Part shown: positions 32,094-40,901 of the stretch, piece by piece | How positions within the stretch are numbered: position 1 is the first letter of the stretch | Layout of the letters: every line of letters begins with the position of its first letter | Assembly: GCA_030263395.1 (NCBI GenBank) | Contig: SZOW01000016.1 | Location: forward strand, 1 to 64,000 | Source: QUBU01 sp014337915 | GTDB lineage: Bacteria > Pseudomonadota > Gammaproteobacteria > Steroidobacterales > GCA-2729495 | Length of the DNA stretch: 64,000 nucleotides | Direction: 5' to 3' | Made by a program: the position numbers and the translations under genes | Notes under the pieces: model-generated | Database searches by the model: none | Told to the model about the DNA's origin: nothing | The model's input: only the letters and a program-made list of their open reading frames with translations

Positions 32094-33002
32094 CTAATCC
32101 TCGAGGTCGGGCTCGATGAAGCACCAGCCGATCTGGGGTGCCTCCGCCTTCAGCCGTCGCTCGAGTTCATTGATGCGCAGCACCGCTTCGTCGATGCTCA
32201 GGCCGCGGCGCATGGCGATCTTGGCCGCGAGCATCACCTTCGGGCCCATCTGCACGGTGATGGTATTCAGCACGCGGTCGATGGCGGGGTCGGCGGCGAT
32301 GATACGGTCGATGACCGCGCGCAGCGCCGGTTCCGCCGAGCGCCCCACCAGCAGGCCACGGATGCGCTGCGCGATGAACATCGAGACCGTCACCAGCACC
32401 GCGCCGATGACCACCGATCCCAGTGCGTCGTACACCGGGTTGCCGGTGAGTACCGTCAGCCCGAGGAAGCCGAAGGCGACCACCAGGCCAACCAGCGCGG
32501 CGATGTCCTCGCCGAGGATCACCACCAGTTCCGCGCTGCGCGTCTGGCGCACCCAGTCCAGCAGCGGCTGTTCCCCGCGCAACCGCCGAATCTCGCGCAG
32601 TGCGCCCGCGAGGCTCAGCGCCTCGAGGACGATGGCGACGGCGAGCACCGCCATGCCCACCCAGGGCAGGTTGAGCGGTTCCGGCGCCAGCAGCTTGTGT
32701 ATGCCCTCGTAGATGGAGAACAGGCCGCCGACGCTGAACAGCAGCAGGGCGACGATGAAGCTCCAGAAGTAGCTCAGCTTGCCGTAGCCGAGCGGGTGTT
32801 CGGCATCGGCGGGCCGGCGGGCCTGGCGCATGCCGACGAACAGCAGCACCTGGTTGCCGGCATCGGCATAGGAGTGGATCGCCTCGGCGAGCATGCTGCC
32901 GGAGCCCGTGAACCAGGCCGCCCAGGTCTTGGCGATGGCAATGCCGAGGTTGGCGAGCAGCGCGTAGAGAATGGCGCGCGCGGATGCTTCATCGTGTGCC
33001 AT
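32094..33002 (-). CDS. Cation diffusion facilitator (CDF) transporter
   Basis: A 302-residue membrane protein that exports divalent metal ions by proton antiport. The metal-site motif HSYAD is in TM2 (SMLAEAIHSYADAGNQVLLF), followed by the basic HPLGYGKLSYFWSF loop and further TMs. The cytoplasmic C-terminal domain (RVLNTITVQMGPKVMLAAKI) is intact but short. ATG 33002 with GAGGT upstream is preferred. The substrate metal cannot be told from sequence. Confidence 0.92.
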   Translation of the reverse strand: MAHDEASARAILYALLANLGIAIAKTWAAWFTGSGSMLAEAIHSYADAGNQVLLFVGMRQARRPADAEHPLGYGKLSYFWSFIVALLLFSVGGLFSIYEGIHKLLAPEPLNLPWVGMAVLAVAIVLEALSLAGALREIRRLRGEQPLLDWVRQTRSAELVVILGEDIAALVGLVVAFGFLGLTVLTGNPVYDALGSVVIGAVLVTVSMFIAQRIRGLLVGRSAEPALRAVIDRIIAADPAIDRVLNTITVQMGPKVMLAAKIAMRRGLSIDEAVLRINELERRLKAEAPQIGWCFIEPDLED

Positions 33003-33160
33003 GTGACCTCGACGCCCTCCCCCGACCGGCGCCGCCGGATCATAGCATGGTGAATCCGCAGCGCCGGGTGCTGCTGCCGGCACTGCACAGGCACTGGCAC
33101 TGGCGGGCGGAACTGCTAATGTGGCCGCTCGCCAGCCCTGCCGTTGCCTGGAGTGAAACC

Positions 33161-33535
33161 ATGGGTCGAGATGCCGCGCCAGGGGAGACCATTGCCGAGC
33201 GCGTCAGCCGCCTCGGCATCGGCGCCATCCGCCACCACATCTTCCTCTGCGCCGACCAGACCGAGCCGAAGTGCTGCAGTCGCGAGGCCGGCCTGGAGTC
33301 CTGGAAGTACCTGAAGAAGCGCCTGGTGGAACTGCGGCTCACCGGCGCCGCCGGCATCTATCGCAGCAAGGCCAACTGCCTGCAGGTCTGCATGCATGGC
33401 CCGGTCGCGGTGGTCTATCCCGACGGTATCTGGTACCGGAACTGCACGCCCGAGGTGCTCGAGCGCATCATCCAGGAGCACCTGGTCGGCGGGCGCGTCG
33501 TCGAGGAGTTCGTCATCGCCCGCAACCCGCGCTGA
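33161..33535 (+). CDS. Thioredoxin-like [2Fe-2S] ferredoxin
   Basis: A 124-residue protein with the thioredoxin-like ferredoxin layout: F-L-C-A-D-Q-T-E-P-K-C-C and, further on, S-K-A-N-C-L-Q-V-C-M-H-G-P-V-A-V-V-Y-P-D-G. Cysteines in both blocks ligate the cluster. The C-terminal helix (PEVLERIIQEHLVGGRVVEE) is typical of the family. It should be a small electron carrier. ATG 33161 follows GGAG. It diverges from the CDF gene. Confidence 0.87.
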   Translation: MGRDAAPGETIAERVSRLGIGAIRHHIFLCADQTEPKCCSREAGLESWKYLKKRLVELRLTGAAGIYRSKANCLQVCMHGPVAVVYPDGIWYRNCTPEVLERIIQEHLVGGRVVEEFVIARNPR

Positions 33536-33633
33536 AGCCCGGCGGGTTTCCCTCCACTCCTGCCACATTCGCGGCTGGCCGCTGCCGGCCGCGGCCGGGA
33601 CCATGGCCCTCCCGGGAGCGGAGGAGGACGGAC

Positions 33634-33846
33634 ATGGACCGACGGGCATTCCTGGCCACATTGCTGCTGGCCACCACGGCGCGGGCCGGCAGGCGCAGCG
33701 ACAATCCCGAGCATTGCGCGCGCATCGACCAGCGCCTGCGCAACATCGAGTCCCAGCGCCGTGCCGGCTACAGCGCGAAGCGCGGCCGCAGGCTGCAGGC
33801 GCAACGGGAGAAGCTGGAGTCGCAGCGGCGGCAGGACTGCCGGTAG
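33634..33846 (+). CDS. Small secreted basic protein
   Basis: A 70-residue protein, MDRRAFLATLLLATTARAGR, an export signal followed by a charged helix (SQRRAGYSAKRGRRLQAQRE) and two cysteines (H-C near the start and D-C-R at the end). It is likely periplasmic, with a helical hairpin closed by a disulfide. A GGAGGA site precedes ATG 33634. Function unknown. Confidence 0.65.
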   Translation: MDRRAFLATLLLATTARAGRRSDNPEHCARIDQRLRNIESQRRAGYSAKRGRRLQAQREKLESQRRQDCR

Positions 33847-34327
33847 CGGGGGTTGAGCGCGAGGAGTTGGCCCGGCGTCCCGGAAAATCCTGCCAACGGT
33901 ACACCCCGACAGGAGACCGTGGCAGAACTGCTTCCCGGGACGCCGGACGCAAATCGTGGGACTTGCCCAGGCGTGGTACCCGTCAGGATGGCCCGTGGAC
34001 CCTGCGGCTGGCGCTGGTCCCGGAGCCTGGCTCGAGCCTGGGGCTCGGCTGACAGGCGGAGCAAGTATATACAAGAGAACCGGGACGGGGCCGGCCAATC
34101 GCCAATCTGTCCAATGACGCCGCTTTTGTTAAAGCGCGGACGCCTAAGTCATTGATTTTTGACCGCTGGACTGCAGCTTTTCCCGCTCCGGCCGGGCAGC
34201 TTTCGGACCCATTTCCCGGGGCCTGCGCAGGGCCTCCAGGCATTTCCTTGTCAGTCAGTGATTTACGATTTCATTCGCGAGCGGGTCTTTATGCACCCAC
34301 GGCGGCCGGCGGGCGGCCAGCCCCCAC
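33847..34327. other. Gene-free stretch with nested hairpin
   Basis: No convincing gene is seen between these convergent gene ends. The main structure is a nested hairpin at 33872-33946. Outer arms CCGGCGTCCCGG (33872-33883) and CCGGGACGCCGG (33935-33946) are perfect. An inner stem pairs CTGCCAACGGT with ACCGTGGCAG, one base bulged. A smaller CGCTTT/AAAGCG hairpin lies near 34123-34138. Confidence 0.55.
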
Positions 34328-35266
34328 TCAGGCCGGGAAAAAGTCGATGGGTTTGGTGGTCGTCACCGTGGCGACGTCCTTGTCCGGGAAGCGGAACATC
34401 TTCACGCGGGCAATCAGCTTCTGCAGCAGTTCGTCATCGTTGAGCTCCGAGGACAGGACCTCGCAGGCCGACACCGTGCCGGAGGGTTCGATGGTCAGGC
34501 GCAGCACCAGCTTGCCCTGCAGCGAGGGATCCCGCCGCAGCGCGCGGCTGTAGAGCGCATAGATCGCGCCCTTGTTCTGGTCGAACACCATCTCGATCTC
34601 TTCGCGGCTGCGCGACGCCTTGCCGTCGCTGCCACGCGGAGTGGTGTCGGCCGCGGCGGCAAGGCCGGCGAGATTGCTGGCCACGCGCGTGGTGTCGCGG
34701 CCGGCCAGGCCGGCACCGCCGGTGTTGCGGCTCAGCGCCGCGGTATTGATGCCGCCACTGCCCTTGCCCGCCTTCGACGTGATGAGCGAGCGCTCGACCT
34801 GCGGGGCCTCACCCGCGGTGGCACCGAGCTGCCGGCGGGCGGCAAGCTTCGAGGTCACGTCGGTATCACGCAACTCGGCGAGCTGGTCCTGCAGCGCCAT
34901 GAGGCCGGAGCGCTGCGCCTTCCTGCGTGCCTCCTCGCGCCGCTCGACGGGCTGTGGCGTGACCGGCCGCGGCTCGATCCTGGCCACCCTGGGCTCGGGC
35001 CTGGGCTCGGGCTTCGGCTGCTCCACCACCGGCGGCGGTGGCGGCGGTGGCGGTTTCGGCTGTTCGACGATGAGCCTGACCACGCGCTCCGGGATCTCGG
35101 GCTGGCGCGCACGTTCGCGCTCGATGACCGGCAGGAAGGGCATCACCAGCGCCACCAGCAGGTAGACGACGAAGGCATTGCGCAGGATGCGCCGGAAACG
35201 CCGTTCCGCTTCCTCGCCGGCGGTCCACGGCAGGTCGTAGATGCGGTACTGGACGTGCACGCTCAT
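34328..35266 (-). CDS. AgmX/PglI C-terminal domain, TonB-like energy transducer
   Basis: A 312-residue protein. The N terminus is cytoplasmic, with one membrane span (FVVYLLVALVMPFLPVIERE). A proline-rich linker with a run of eight prolines and repeated K-P-E-P-R-P-E-P spans the periplasm. The C-terminal domain (DQNKGAIYALYSRALRRDPS; LQGKLVLRLTIEPSGTVSAC) is the AgmX/PglI type that contacts outer-membrane parts in TonB-like systems. It is the last gene of the operon, after ExbB and two ExbD proteins. The outer-membrane partner is unknown. Confidence 0.88.
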   Translation of the reverse strand: MSVHVQYRIYDLPWTAGEEAERRFRRILRNAFVVYLLVALVMPFLPVIERERARQPEIPERVVRLIVEQPKPPPPPPPPVVEQPKPEPRPEPRVARIEPRPVTPQPVERREEARRKAQRSGLMALQDQLAELRDTDVTSKLAARRQLGATAGEAPQVERSLITSKAGKGSGGINTAALSRNTGGAGLAGRDTTRVASNLAGLAAAADTTPRGSDGKASRSREEIEMVFDQNKGAIYALYSRALRRDPSLQGKLVLRLTIEPSGTVSACEVLSSELNDDELLQKLIARVKMFRFPDKDVATVTTTKPIDFFPA

Positions 35267-35283
35267 GGCCGTTTCGATGCCTC

Positions 35284-35784
35284 TCAGGCCGCAGTGCGGG
35301 GCCGGGCCCGCTCGCGTTCCAGGACGGCCAGCGACACCTTGCCGAAGTTGGCGCTGGTGCAGGTGGCCATGACCTTCTTCAGCACGCTGTAGGGCACCGA
35401 CCGGTCGCCCATGATGGTGACCTCGTGCGCGGCGGCCTGGCCGGCGCCCAGCACGCGCTCGCTCTGGCCGAGCAGCGCCGCCTTCAGCGGCTCGATGACG
35501 GCGCCTTCGCTGGCGGCTACCTCGGCGACGCTGCCGACATGCTGGCCGGCGACATAGACGCTGTCGCGGGTGACCATCACCACCACGGTCTCGCGCGGCT
35601 TGGTATCGGAGACCGACTGCGGGATGGAGATGTTCTGCGTGTTCGGCAGGATGTCCACATCGGCAGTGTGCAGCAGCAGGAACACCACCAGGATGGTCAT
35701 CATGTCGATGAACGGCACCAGCACCAGGTGCCCCTCGGTGGTGTGCCGGCGCTTGCGGTGCTGCTTGACGCGGGTGGGTGTCAT
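35284..35784 (-). CDS. ExbD/TolR-family protein, second copy
   Basis: A 166-residue single-span protein. The key proton-carrying aspartate lies in F-I-D-M-M-T-I-L-V-V-F-L-L. The periplasmic part ends in VPYSVLKKVMATCTSANFGK, the usual TolR-like fold. It should complete the proton channel with ExbB. Its start overlaps the stop of the first ExbD gene (ATGA). Two ExbD paralogues side by side suggest a heteromeric stator. Confidence 0.92.
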   Translation of the reverse strand: MTPTRVKQHRKRRHTTEGHLVLVPFIDMMTILVVFLLLHTADVDILPNTQNISIPQSVSDTKPRETVVVMVTRDSVYVAGQHVGSVAEVAASEGAVIEPLKAALLGQSERVLGAGQAAAHEVTIMGDRSVPYSVLKKVMATCTSANFGKVSLAVLERERARPRTAA

Positions 35785-36290
35785 GTCGGCGCATCCCCCA
35801 CGGAAATATTCGGGAACAGCTCGACGCGCGCCCAGCCCTGGCTGCCCGGCACCTCGTAGACCCGCACCGTGTCCATGACCTGCACCAGCACGTCGTAGGG
35901 AATGGCGGGCGCGAGCAGGATGGTCACGTCCTGGTTGTCCGGGAAGCGCGCCTTGACCAGCTTCAGGTACTCGGCGAGGCCGCCGAGGTCATAGCCGGCC
36001 GCAGCCTTCGGCAGGCTCTTCAGCACGCCGGTGGCCTGGTCGGACACATCGATGGCGCCATCGCGCACGATGACCTCCAGGTGCAGGCCCTGCGGCAGCT
36101 CCGGCACGCTGGCATTCGCCGCCGGCAGGTTCAGCTCGAGAATGCTGGTCCTGGAGAACACCGCGGTGAAGATCAGGAAGAACACCAGGATCACCATCAT
36201 GTCGATCATGGGGATGATGTTGAGGTCACCCGCCCCGCGTCGACGCAGATGGTGCCGGCGCACGCGCTTTACGTGCTTGGAGGCCTTCAT
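35781..36290 (-). CDS. ExbD/TolR-family protein, first copy
   Basis: A 169-residue protein with a basic N terminus (RVRRHHLRRRGAGDLNIIPM), then the membrane helix with its aspartate (M-I-D-M-M-V-I-L-V-F-F-L-I-F). The periplasmic domain is about 110 residues, with a TolR-like ending (ILLAPAIPYDVLVQVMDTVR). It lies three bases after the ExbB gene and overlaps the second ExbD. It differs enough from that protein to be a separate subunit rather than a recent copy. Confidence 0.92.
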   Translation of the reverse strand: MKASKHVKRVRRHHLRRRGAGDLNIIPMIDMMVILVFFLIFTAVFSRTSILELNLPAANASVPELPQGLHLEVIVRDGAIDVSDQATGVLKSLPKAAAGYDLGGLAEYLKLVKARFPDNQDVTILLAPAIPYDVLVQVMDTVRVYEVPGSQGWARVELFPNISVGDAPT

Positions 36291-36293
36291 GGC

Positions 36294-37019
36294 TCAGGCC
36301 GTGCCGCGCGCCGGATGCGGGTTGCGGGCGACGCCCGGTGTCGGGGCCGGTGCCGTGGTGGACGACGCCGGCGCCATTCCGGCGCTGCGCTCGGTGATGG
36401 TGTTGAGGAACTTCAGCGCACCGACCTCCAGGCTGTCGATCAGCGCGGTGGTCTTCGACTCCAGGAACATGTGGCTCAGCAACAGCGTGATGGCCACCAT
36501 CAGGCCACCGGCGGTGTTGTTCATGGCCACCGAGATGCTGGCCGCCAGCAGACTCGCCTTGTCGGCCGGATTGGCCGTGGAGATGGCGCCGAAGGCGGAG
36601 ATCAGGCCGATCACGGTGCCGAGCAGGCCCATCAGCATGCCGATGTTGGCCAGCGAGGCAAGGTAATGGGTGCGCTTGTCGAGCCGTGGGATGATCTCCA
36701 GCAGGCTCTCCTCCATGGCCTTCTCGATGTCGTCGCGGCGCGTGGTGGCGCGGGCCCGCGACAGGCCGTAGCACAGCACCGTACCCAGCGCGGAATCGGA
36801 CCGCTCGGCGATCTTCATCGCCTCCTGCAGATTGCCCAGCTTGAGGCTGGGGGTGATCTGCTCCCAGGCCCGGCGGTTCTCCGCGCTGGTCTTCGTCAGC
36901 ACCACGAAGCGCTCGATGGCGATGGCGACACCGACGACGAACACCGCCGCCATGGGATAGAGGAAGAACCCACCGTCGCGGAAGAACGCGACGACGAATG
37001 AATAGATCTCCATTTGCAC
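36294..37019 (-). CDS. ExbB/TolQ/MotA-family proton channel protein
   Basis: A 241-residue inner-membrane protein with the three-span ExbB layout. TM1 is near residues 18-38 (YPMAAVFVVGVAIAIERFVV). TM2 and TM3 are LASLANIGMLMGLLGTVIGL and AMNNTAGGLMVAITLLLSHM, which carry the conserved G-x3-G-L-L-G-T-V and T-A-x-G-L motifs. It should couple the proton gradient to the AgmX-like protein. The C-terminal tail is Pro/Ala-rich. Confidence 0.94.
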   Translation of the reverse strand: MQMEIYSFVVAFFRDGGFFLYPMAAVFVVGVAIAIERFVVLTKTSAENRRAWEQITPSLKLGNLQEAMKIAERSDSALGTVLCYGLSRARATTRRDDIEKAMEESLLEIIPRLDKRTHYLASLANIGMLMGLLGTVIGLISAFGAISTANPADKASLLAASISVAMNNTAGGLMVAITLLLSHMFLESKTTALIDSLEVGALKFLNTITERSAGMAPASSTTAPAPTPGVARNPHPARGTA

Positions 37020-37082
37020 AGCCTCCTGGTCGAAATCACAAGCGGGCGCACCCGCAACCGCACAACCCTTTGCTGGCGGGCG

Positions 37083-37481
37083 CTAGCGCGCCTGCCCGGT
37101 GCCGGGACTCCCCGGGTCCGGCGCCGCATACAATTGACCGAAATAACGCATCTGTCGGCGAAACACTTCACGGTCCACGGGTGCCAGGGCCTCGTCCACC
37201 AGGCTGTTGAGCGGCCGGCCGGCCGGCTGCGCCAGCCCGGGCTCCTTCCAGGGCACGATATAGAGAACCTTGGGCAATTCCTGGTTGCCACGGATCGAGC
37301 TGGCATCGAGTTCCAGCCGGTCCGGAACCTTCCCGGCCGCAGCGGCCGGCGCCTGCGCCGCTGTCCTGGCGGCCGCGGTTGCCGCAGCCGGCGCATCGTC
37401 GGCAAACGCCCCGCGCACGGCCAGCACCGCCATCAGCAGCATGGCGCCACACAGCACCCCGCGTCCCGGATCCTGTCTCAT
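37083..37481 (-). CDS. Secreted protein of unknown function in the envelope operon
   Basis: A 132-residue protein with a signal peptide (RGVLCGAMLLMAVLAVRGAF, cleavage near A-D-D), an Ala-rich linker and a conserved-looking block (LPKVLYIVPWKEPGLAQPAG; RPLNSLVDEALAPVDREVFR). No family recognised. The ATG at 37481 overlaps the TPR lipoprotein stop (ATGA). It is likely a periplasmic part of the machine encoded by the operon. Confidence 0.7.
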   Translation of the reverse strand: MRQDPGRGVLCGAMLLMAVLAVRGAFADDAPAAATAAARTAAQAPAAAAGKVPDRLELDASSIRGNQELPKVLYIVPWKEPGLAQPAGRPLNSLVDEALAPVDREVFRRQMRYFGQLYAAPDPGSPGTGQAR

Positions 37482-38116
37482 GGCGGGCTCCCGTCCGCCT
37501 GCACCGCGCGCTGCACGCCCCGCGTGCGGCGCTTGAGGTCGGCGATCCACTTGTCGACATCGCCGCCGGCCGGATCGTCGGCCAGCAGCTGCCGGAAATG
37601 CGCGTACTGCTCCATCGCCAGCTCCGGCCGCTGCAGGTAAAGCTCGTAGAGCACACCGAGGTTGAATGCGGCGTTGGCATAGCCGGCATCTGCCGCCAGC
37701 GCCTTCTGGTATGACTGCTCGGCAGCCGCGAAGCGGCCCTGCTGGCGCTGCAGGATGCCGAGTTCATTCCAGGCTGGGGCACAGTTCGTGCAGACCGTCA
37801 CCGCACGCTCCAGCAGCTGCATGGCCGGCTCGGGCTCGCCGCGCCGGCTGTGGACCAGGGCGAGATTCACCATCGGCCCGGCCTGGTCCGGATACTGTTG
37901 CACCAGTGCCTGCAGGCGCGGCTGCGCCTGCGCGTCATCGCCGGCTGCCAGCGCCGCCAGCGCTTCCGCGTAGCGGGCCGTGGCCTCCGGGTCCACGGCT
38001 GCCACCGGATCAGCGGCAGCCGGCTCCTCGCGCCAGGGAAGACCGCCGCAGGCGGTGCTAGCCACCGCCAGCAACAGCAGCAACGGCAGGCGCAGCTCAG
38101 TCCAGCGCGGCCACAT
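37478..38116 (-). CDS. TPR lipoprotein
   Basis: A 212-residue protein. The lipobox LLAVASTAC gives lipidation at C23. Four or so TPR units follow (PMVNLALVHSRRGEPEPAMQ; APAWNELGILQRQQGRFAAA; ANAAFNLGVLYELYLQRPEL). It is probably anchored in the outer membrane and bridges to the longer TPR proteins encoded upstream. It overlaps the preceding gene by 20 bases. Its role resembles TPR lipoproteins of gliding-motor and TonB2-type systems, by analogy only. Confidence 0.88.
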   Translation of the reverse strand: MWPRWTELRLPLLLLLAVASTACGGLPWREEPAAADPVAAVDPEATARYAEALAALAAGDDAQAQPRLQALVQQYPDQAGPMVNLALVHSRRGEPEPAMQLLERAVTVCTNCAPAWNELGILQRQQGRFAAAEQSYQKALAADAGYANAAFNLGVLYELYLQRPELAMEQYAHFRQLLADDPAGGDVDKWIADLKRRTRGVQRAVQADGSPP

Positions 38117-40901
38117 AGCTCTCGCTCCTTTCGCTGCGCGCGTAGCGCGCCGGGCTCAGGGTCGCCAGCCGCGCGAAGCTGCGGCGCACCCACTCGTCGT
38201 ACACACCATCGGCGCTGCGCTCCGCATTCAGGCCGTGCAGCTCGATCGCCTTCTCCTCGAACGGGAAGGCCTGCTCCTCCAGCAGCAACTGGTATTCCTC
38301 CAGCTCCTCGGGACCGAGGTTGGCCGGCTTTTCCGAATCGAGCACTGCGCGGCCGAGTGCGGTGTACAGCTCCGCGGTTTCGTAGGTCGCCGCGGTGGTG
38401 ACGTCGGCCACGGCGTAATCCGCCGCCTTGCCATAGGCCGCCAGCGCCAGTTCCAGACGCTGCTTCTTCGCCTTCAGGCTCTTCGCCAGCGGCACGGTGA
38501 GGCGTGCCTCCAGGAAGGCGTCGCGCAGCGGTGCCGCCAGCTCCAGCGCGGCATGGGCCGCCAGGTAGCGGCTGTGGTCGGTGCGCTGCGCGCCTGCCGC
38601 CGCATCCGCGCTGATGATTTCGCCGAGCCAGCGGCGGCGCGCGCCCGTATCGCCAGCATCCTTCGCGAGTGTGGCCAGGCGCGAGCGCGCCTCCTGGGCC
38701 TCGGGCAGCGGCTGCGGGAAGCGCGCCACCAGCTGCTCGTAGACGCGTTGCTCGGCGGCCGTCTGGCCGGATTTCCGGTAAAGCTCGGCTGCACGCCACA
38801 GCGCCTCGCGGTGCACGTCGGCGCCGAGACTTGCGGTGGCAGCGATGGCCTCGAACTCGCGGGCCGCATCCGCGCCACGGCCGGCGGCATCCAGCGCCAC
38901 GGCCAGCTGCTGGGTGACATCGGCATTGAAGCGATGCTGCGGGTACTCGCGTCGGAAACGTTGCAGGACATCCACGGCCTGCGGCCACTGCTGGTCCGCC
39001 ACCAGCACGGCAGCGGCATCGTACAGGGCGTTGGGCACGGTGGTCGCCGCCGGCGCTGCCTCGGCCACGCGCAGGAAACCCGCCACCGCGGCGGCGTTGT
39101 CACCGGCCGCTTTCGCCGCCTCGGCCTGCTTGTACACGGAGGCGGCGATGCGCTCCTCGATCTGGGCACGCTCCGCGGCATCACCGCCACCGATCTGGCG
39201 CAGGCGCAGGTAAGCGCGTTCGGCGTCGGCGTAGCGGCCGAGGTCGAACTGGCCATGGGCCAGCACCGTCCAGGCGACACGCTCGAGCTGCGGCTCGGCT
39301 GGTGGCGTGCGTGTCACGACCTCGCCTGCCACTGCCACGGCCCGCGGCAGGTCGCCGCGTTTGTAGAGGTCCTCGGCCGCGCTGGTCTGCACGGCCGCAG
39401 CCTGCGGATGCTCCGGGAACGTGGCGACGAACTTCAGCTGGCTGTCGATGTACGCCTGGTGCCAGGCGGCGGCGGTTGCACCATCGAGCGCCTTCTCGCG
39501 CTCACGCGCAGCCAGCAGGCCGGCATAGCCTGCCTCGGCAGCCTGCGGGTGGTTGCCATAGCCATAGGCGGTGCGCTGGTACTCGGCCGTGGCCGCGTCG
39601 AAGTCGCCGGCCTCGAAGAGGAGCTCCGCGAGCAGGAAATTGCGGCGCGGCGACTCGGGGTCGTCGGGGAAATAGGCGAGGTAGCGACGATACCAGCCGG
39701 CCGCCTTCTGGTAGGCCTCCGGCGCGCGGGTCTGCTGGGCCCGCTGGTGATCGTAGCTGGCGAGGTCCGCCAGGCTCTCCTTCAGGTGCTGCACCACCAG
39801 CGGCCGCGCAGCGGGCGCGATGCCGGTCCAGTAGGTGCTATCGAGGCCGTAGAGCTCGACATACCGCGCCTTCGCCTCCAGCACCTTGCCCGGGAACTTG
39901 CCGGCCGCATACGCCGCGATGACGCGCGCCTGCAGGTACGGTGCCCGCGGATGCGTCGGCTCGCGCGCGACGAAGCGCTGGTAGGCACCGGCGGCATCGC
40001 CATAGCGCTCCTGGGAGAGGTAGAGATCGCCGAGGCCGCCGTAGATCACGTCCGCGAACGGCACGCGGCCGTGGCGGTCGAGCAGCGCATCGATGCTCGC
40101 CATACCATCGAGCTGCGATGCCGACAGGCTCATGGCCCGCAGCGTGTCCTCCACCAGCTCGCGCTCGGCCTTGCCGAGGTCATCGAGTGCCTGCTGGTCG
40201 CTCTGCTCGGTGACGCCGGAGAGCCGGCGGCCCAGCAGCGCGAGGAACGGCTCCATGCATTCCTCGTACATGCCGAGCTTGAATTGCGACCAGCCCAGCT
40301 TGTAGAGCGCCTGCTCGTAGAAAGCGCCGGCATCGCCGGCGGCGATGACCGCCGTGTACGCGCGCTCGGCGGCGCTGTAGTCGCGCAGCACGAACAGGCG
40401 CTCGCCGCGGCGGAACTCGGCCTCGGCGGCGACGGCGCTGCGCGGGTAGTCGCGCACCAGCCGGTCGAGCGTCGCCAGCGCTGCCGCCGGATCGCCCACG
40501 CCTTCCTGCGCGCGCGACAGCGAATAGAGCACCGTATCGGCGCCATCGCGCCCGGGGAACTCGTCCAGGTACTGGTGGTACAGGGCGATCGCGCGGACGA
40601 AGTCATCCTTGCCGCCACCGGCACCACTGGCGACCTCGGCGTCCTCGCCGGCAGCCAGGTGGAGGTCCGCCAGGCGACGCATGGACTCGGCACGCATGTC
40701 GCCCGGCGTGCCGGGCAGCGCGAGGAACTGCTGGTACTCGTCGCGCGCACGGGCGCTGCCGTCGGGCACGGCATCGCGCAGCTCGAGTTGCGGCGGTTCC
40801 CGGCGCAGGCTGCCGATGGTGGCATCGGCGCCACTGTCGCCGGAGAACGGCCAGAGGCCGCCGGCCACCGCGATGGACAGGCTGAGCGCGGCCAGCGTCA
40901 C
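38097..40901 (-). CDS. Large periplasmic TPR protein
   Basis: A 934-residue protein with an export signal at the N terminus (MTLAALSLSIAVAGGLWPFS) and many TPR-like helical pairs (DTVLYSLSRAQEGVGDPAAA; FLLAELLFEAGDFDAATAEY; VPNALYDAAAVLVADQQWPQ). It should form a long solenoid scaffold in the periplasm. There are no catalytic motifs. The start overlaps the 626-residue TPR gene (ATGA). Very large opposite-strand frames over this gene are shadows. Confidence 0.9.
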   Translation of the reverse strand: MTLAALSLSIAVAGGLWPFSGDSGADATIGSLRREPPQLELRDAVPDGSARARDEYQQFLALPGTPGDMRAESMRRLADLHLAAGEDAEVASGAGGGKDDFVRAIALYHQYLDEFPGRDGADTVLYSLSRAQEGVGDPAAALATLDRLVRDYPRSAVAAEAEFRRGERLFVLRDYSAAERAYTAVIAAGDAGAFYEQALYKLGWSQFKLGMYEECMEPFLALLGRRLSGVTEQSDQQALDDLGKAERELVEDTLRAMSLSASQLDGMASIDALLDRHGRVPFADVIYGGLGDLYLSQERYGDAAGAYQRFVAREPTHPRAPYLQARVIAAYAAGKFPGKVLEAKARYVELYGLDSTYWTGIAPAARPLVVQHLKESLADLASYDHQRAQQTRAPEAYQKAAGWYRRYLAYFPDDPESPRRNFLLAELLFEAGDFDAATAEYQRTAYGYGNHPQAAEAGYAGLLAAREREKALDGATAAAWHQAYIDSQLKFVATFPEHPQAAAVQTSAAEDLYKRGDLPRAVAVAGEVVTRTPPAEPQLERVAWTVLAHGQFDLGRYADAERAYLRLRQIGGGDAAERAQIEERIAASVYKQAEAAKAAGDNAAAVAGFLRVAEAAPAATTVPNALYDAAAVLVADQQWPQAVDVLQRFRREYPQHRFNADVTQQLAVALDAAGRGADAAREFEAIAATASLGADVHREALWRAAELYRKSGQTAAEQRVYEQLVARFPQPLPEAQEARSRLATLAKDAGDTGARRRWLGEIISADAAAGAQRTDHSRYLAAHAALELAAPLRDAFLEARLTVPLAKSLKAKKQRLELALAAYGKAADYAVADVTTAATYETAELYTALGRAVLDSEKPANLGPEELEEYQLLLEEQAFPFEEKAIELHGLNAERSADGVYDEWVRRSFARLATLSPARYARSERSESYVAALD

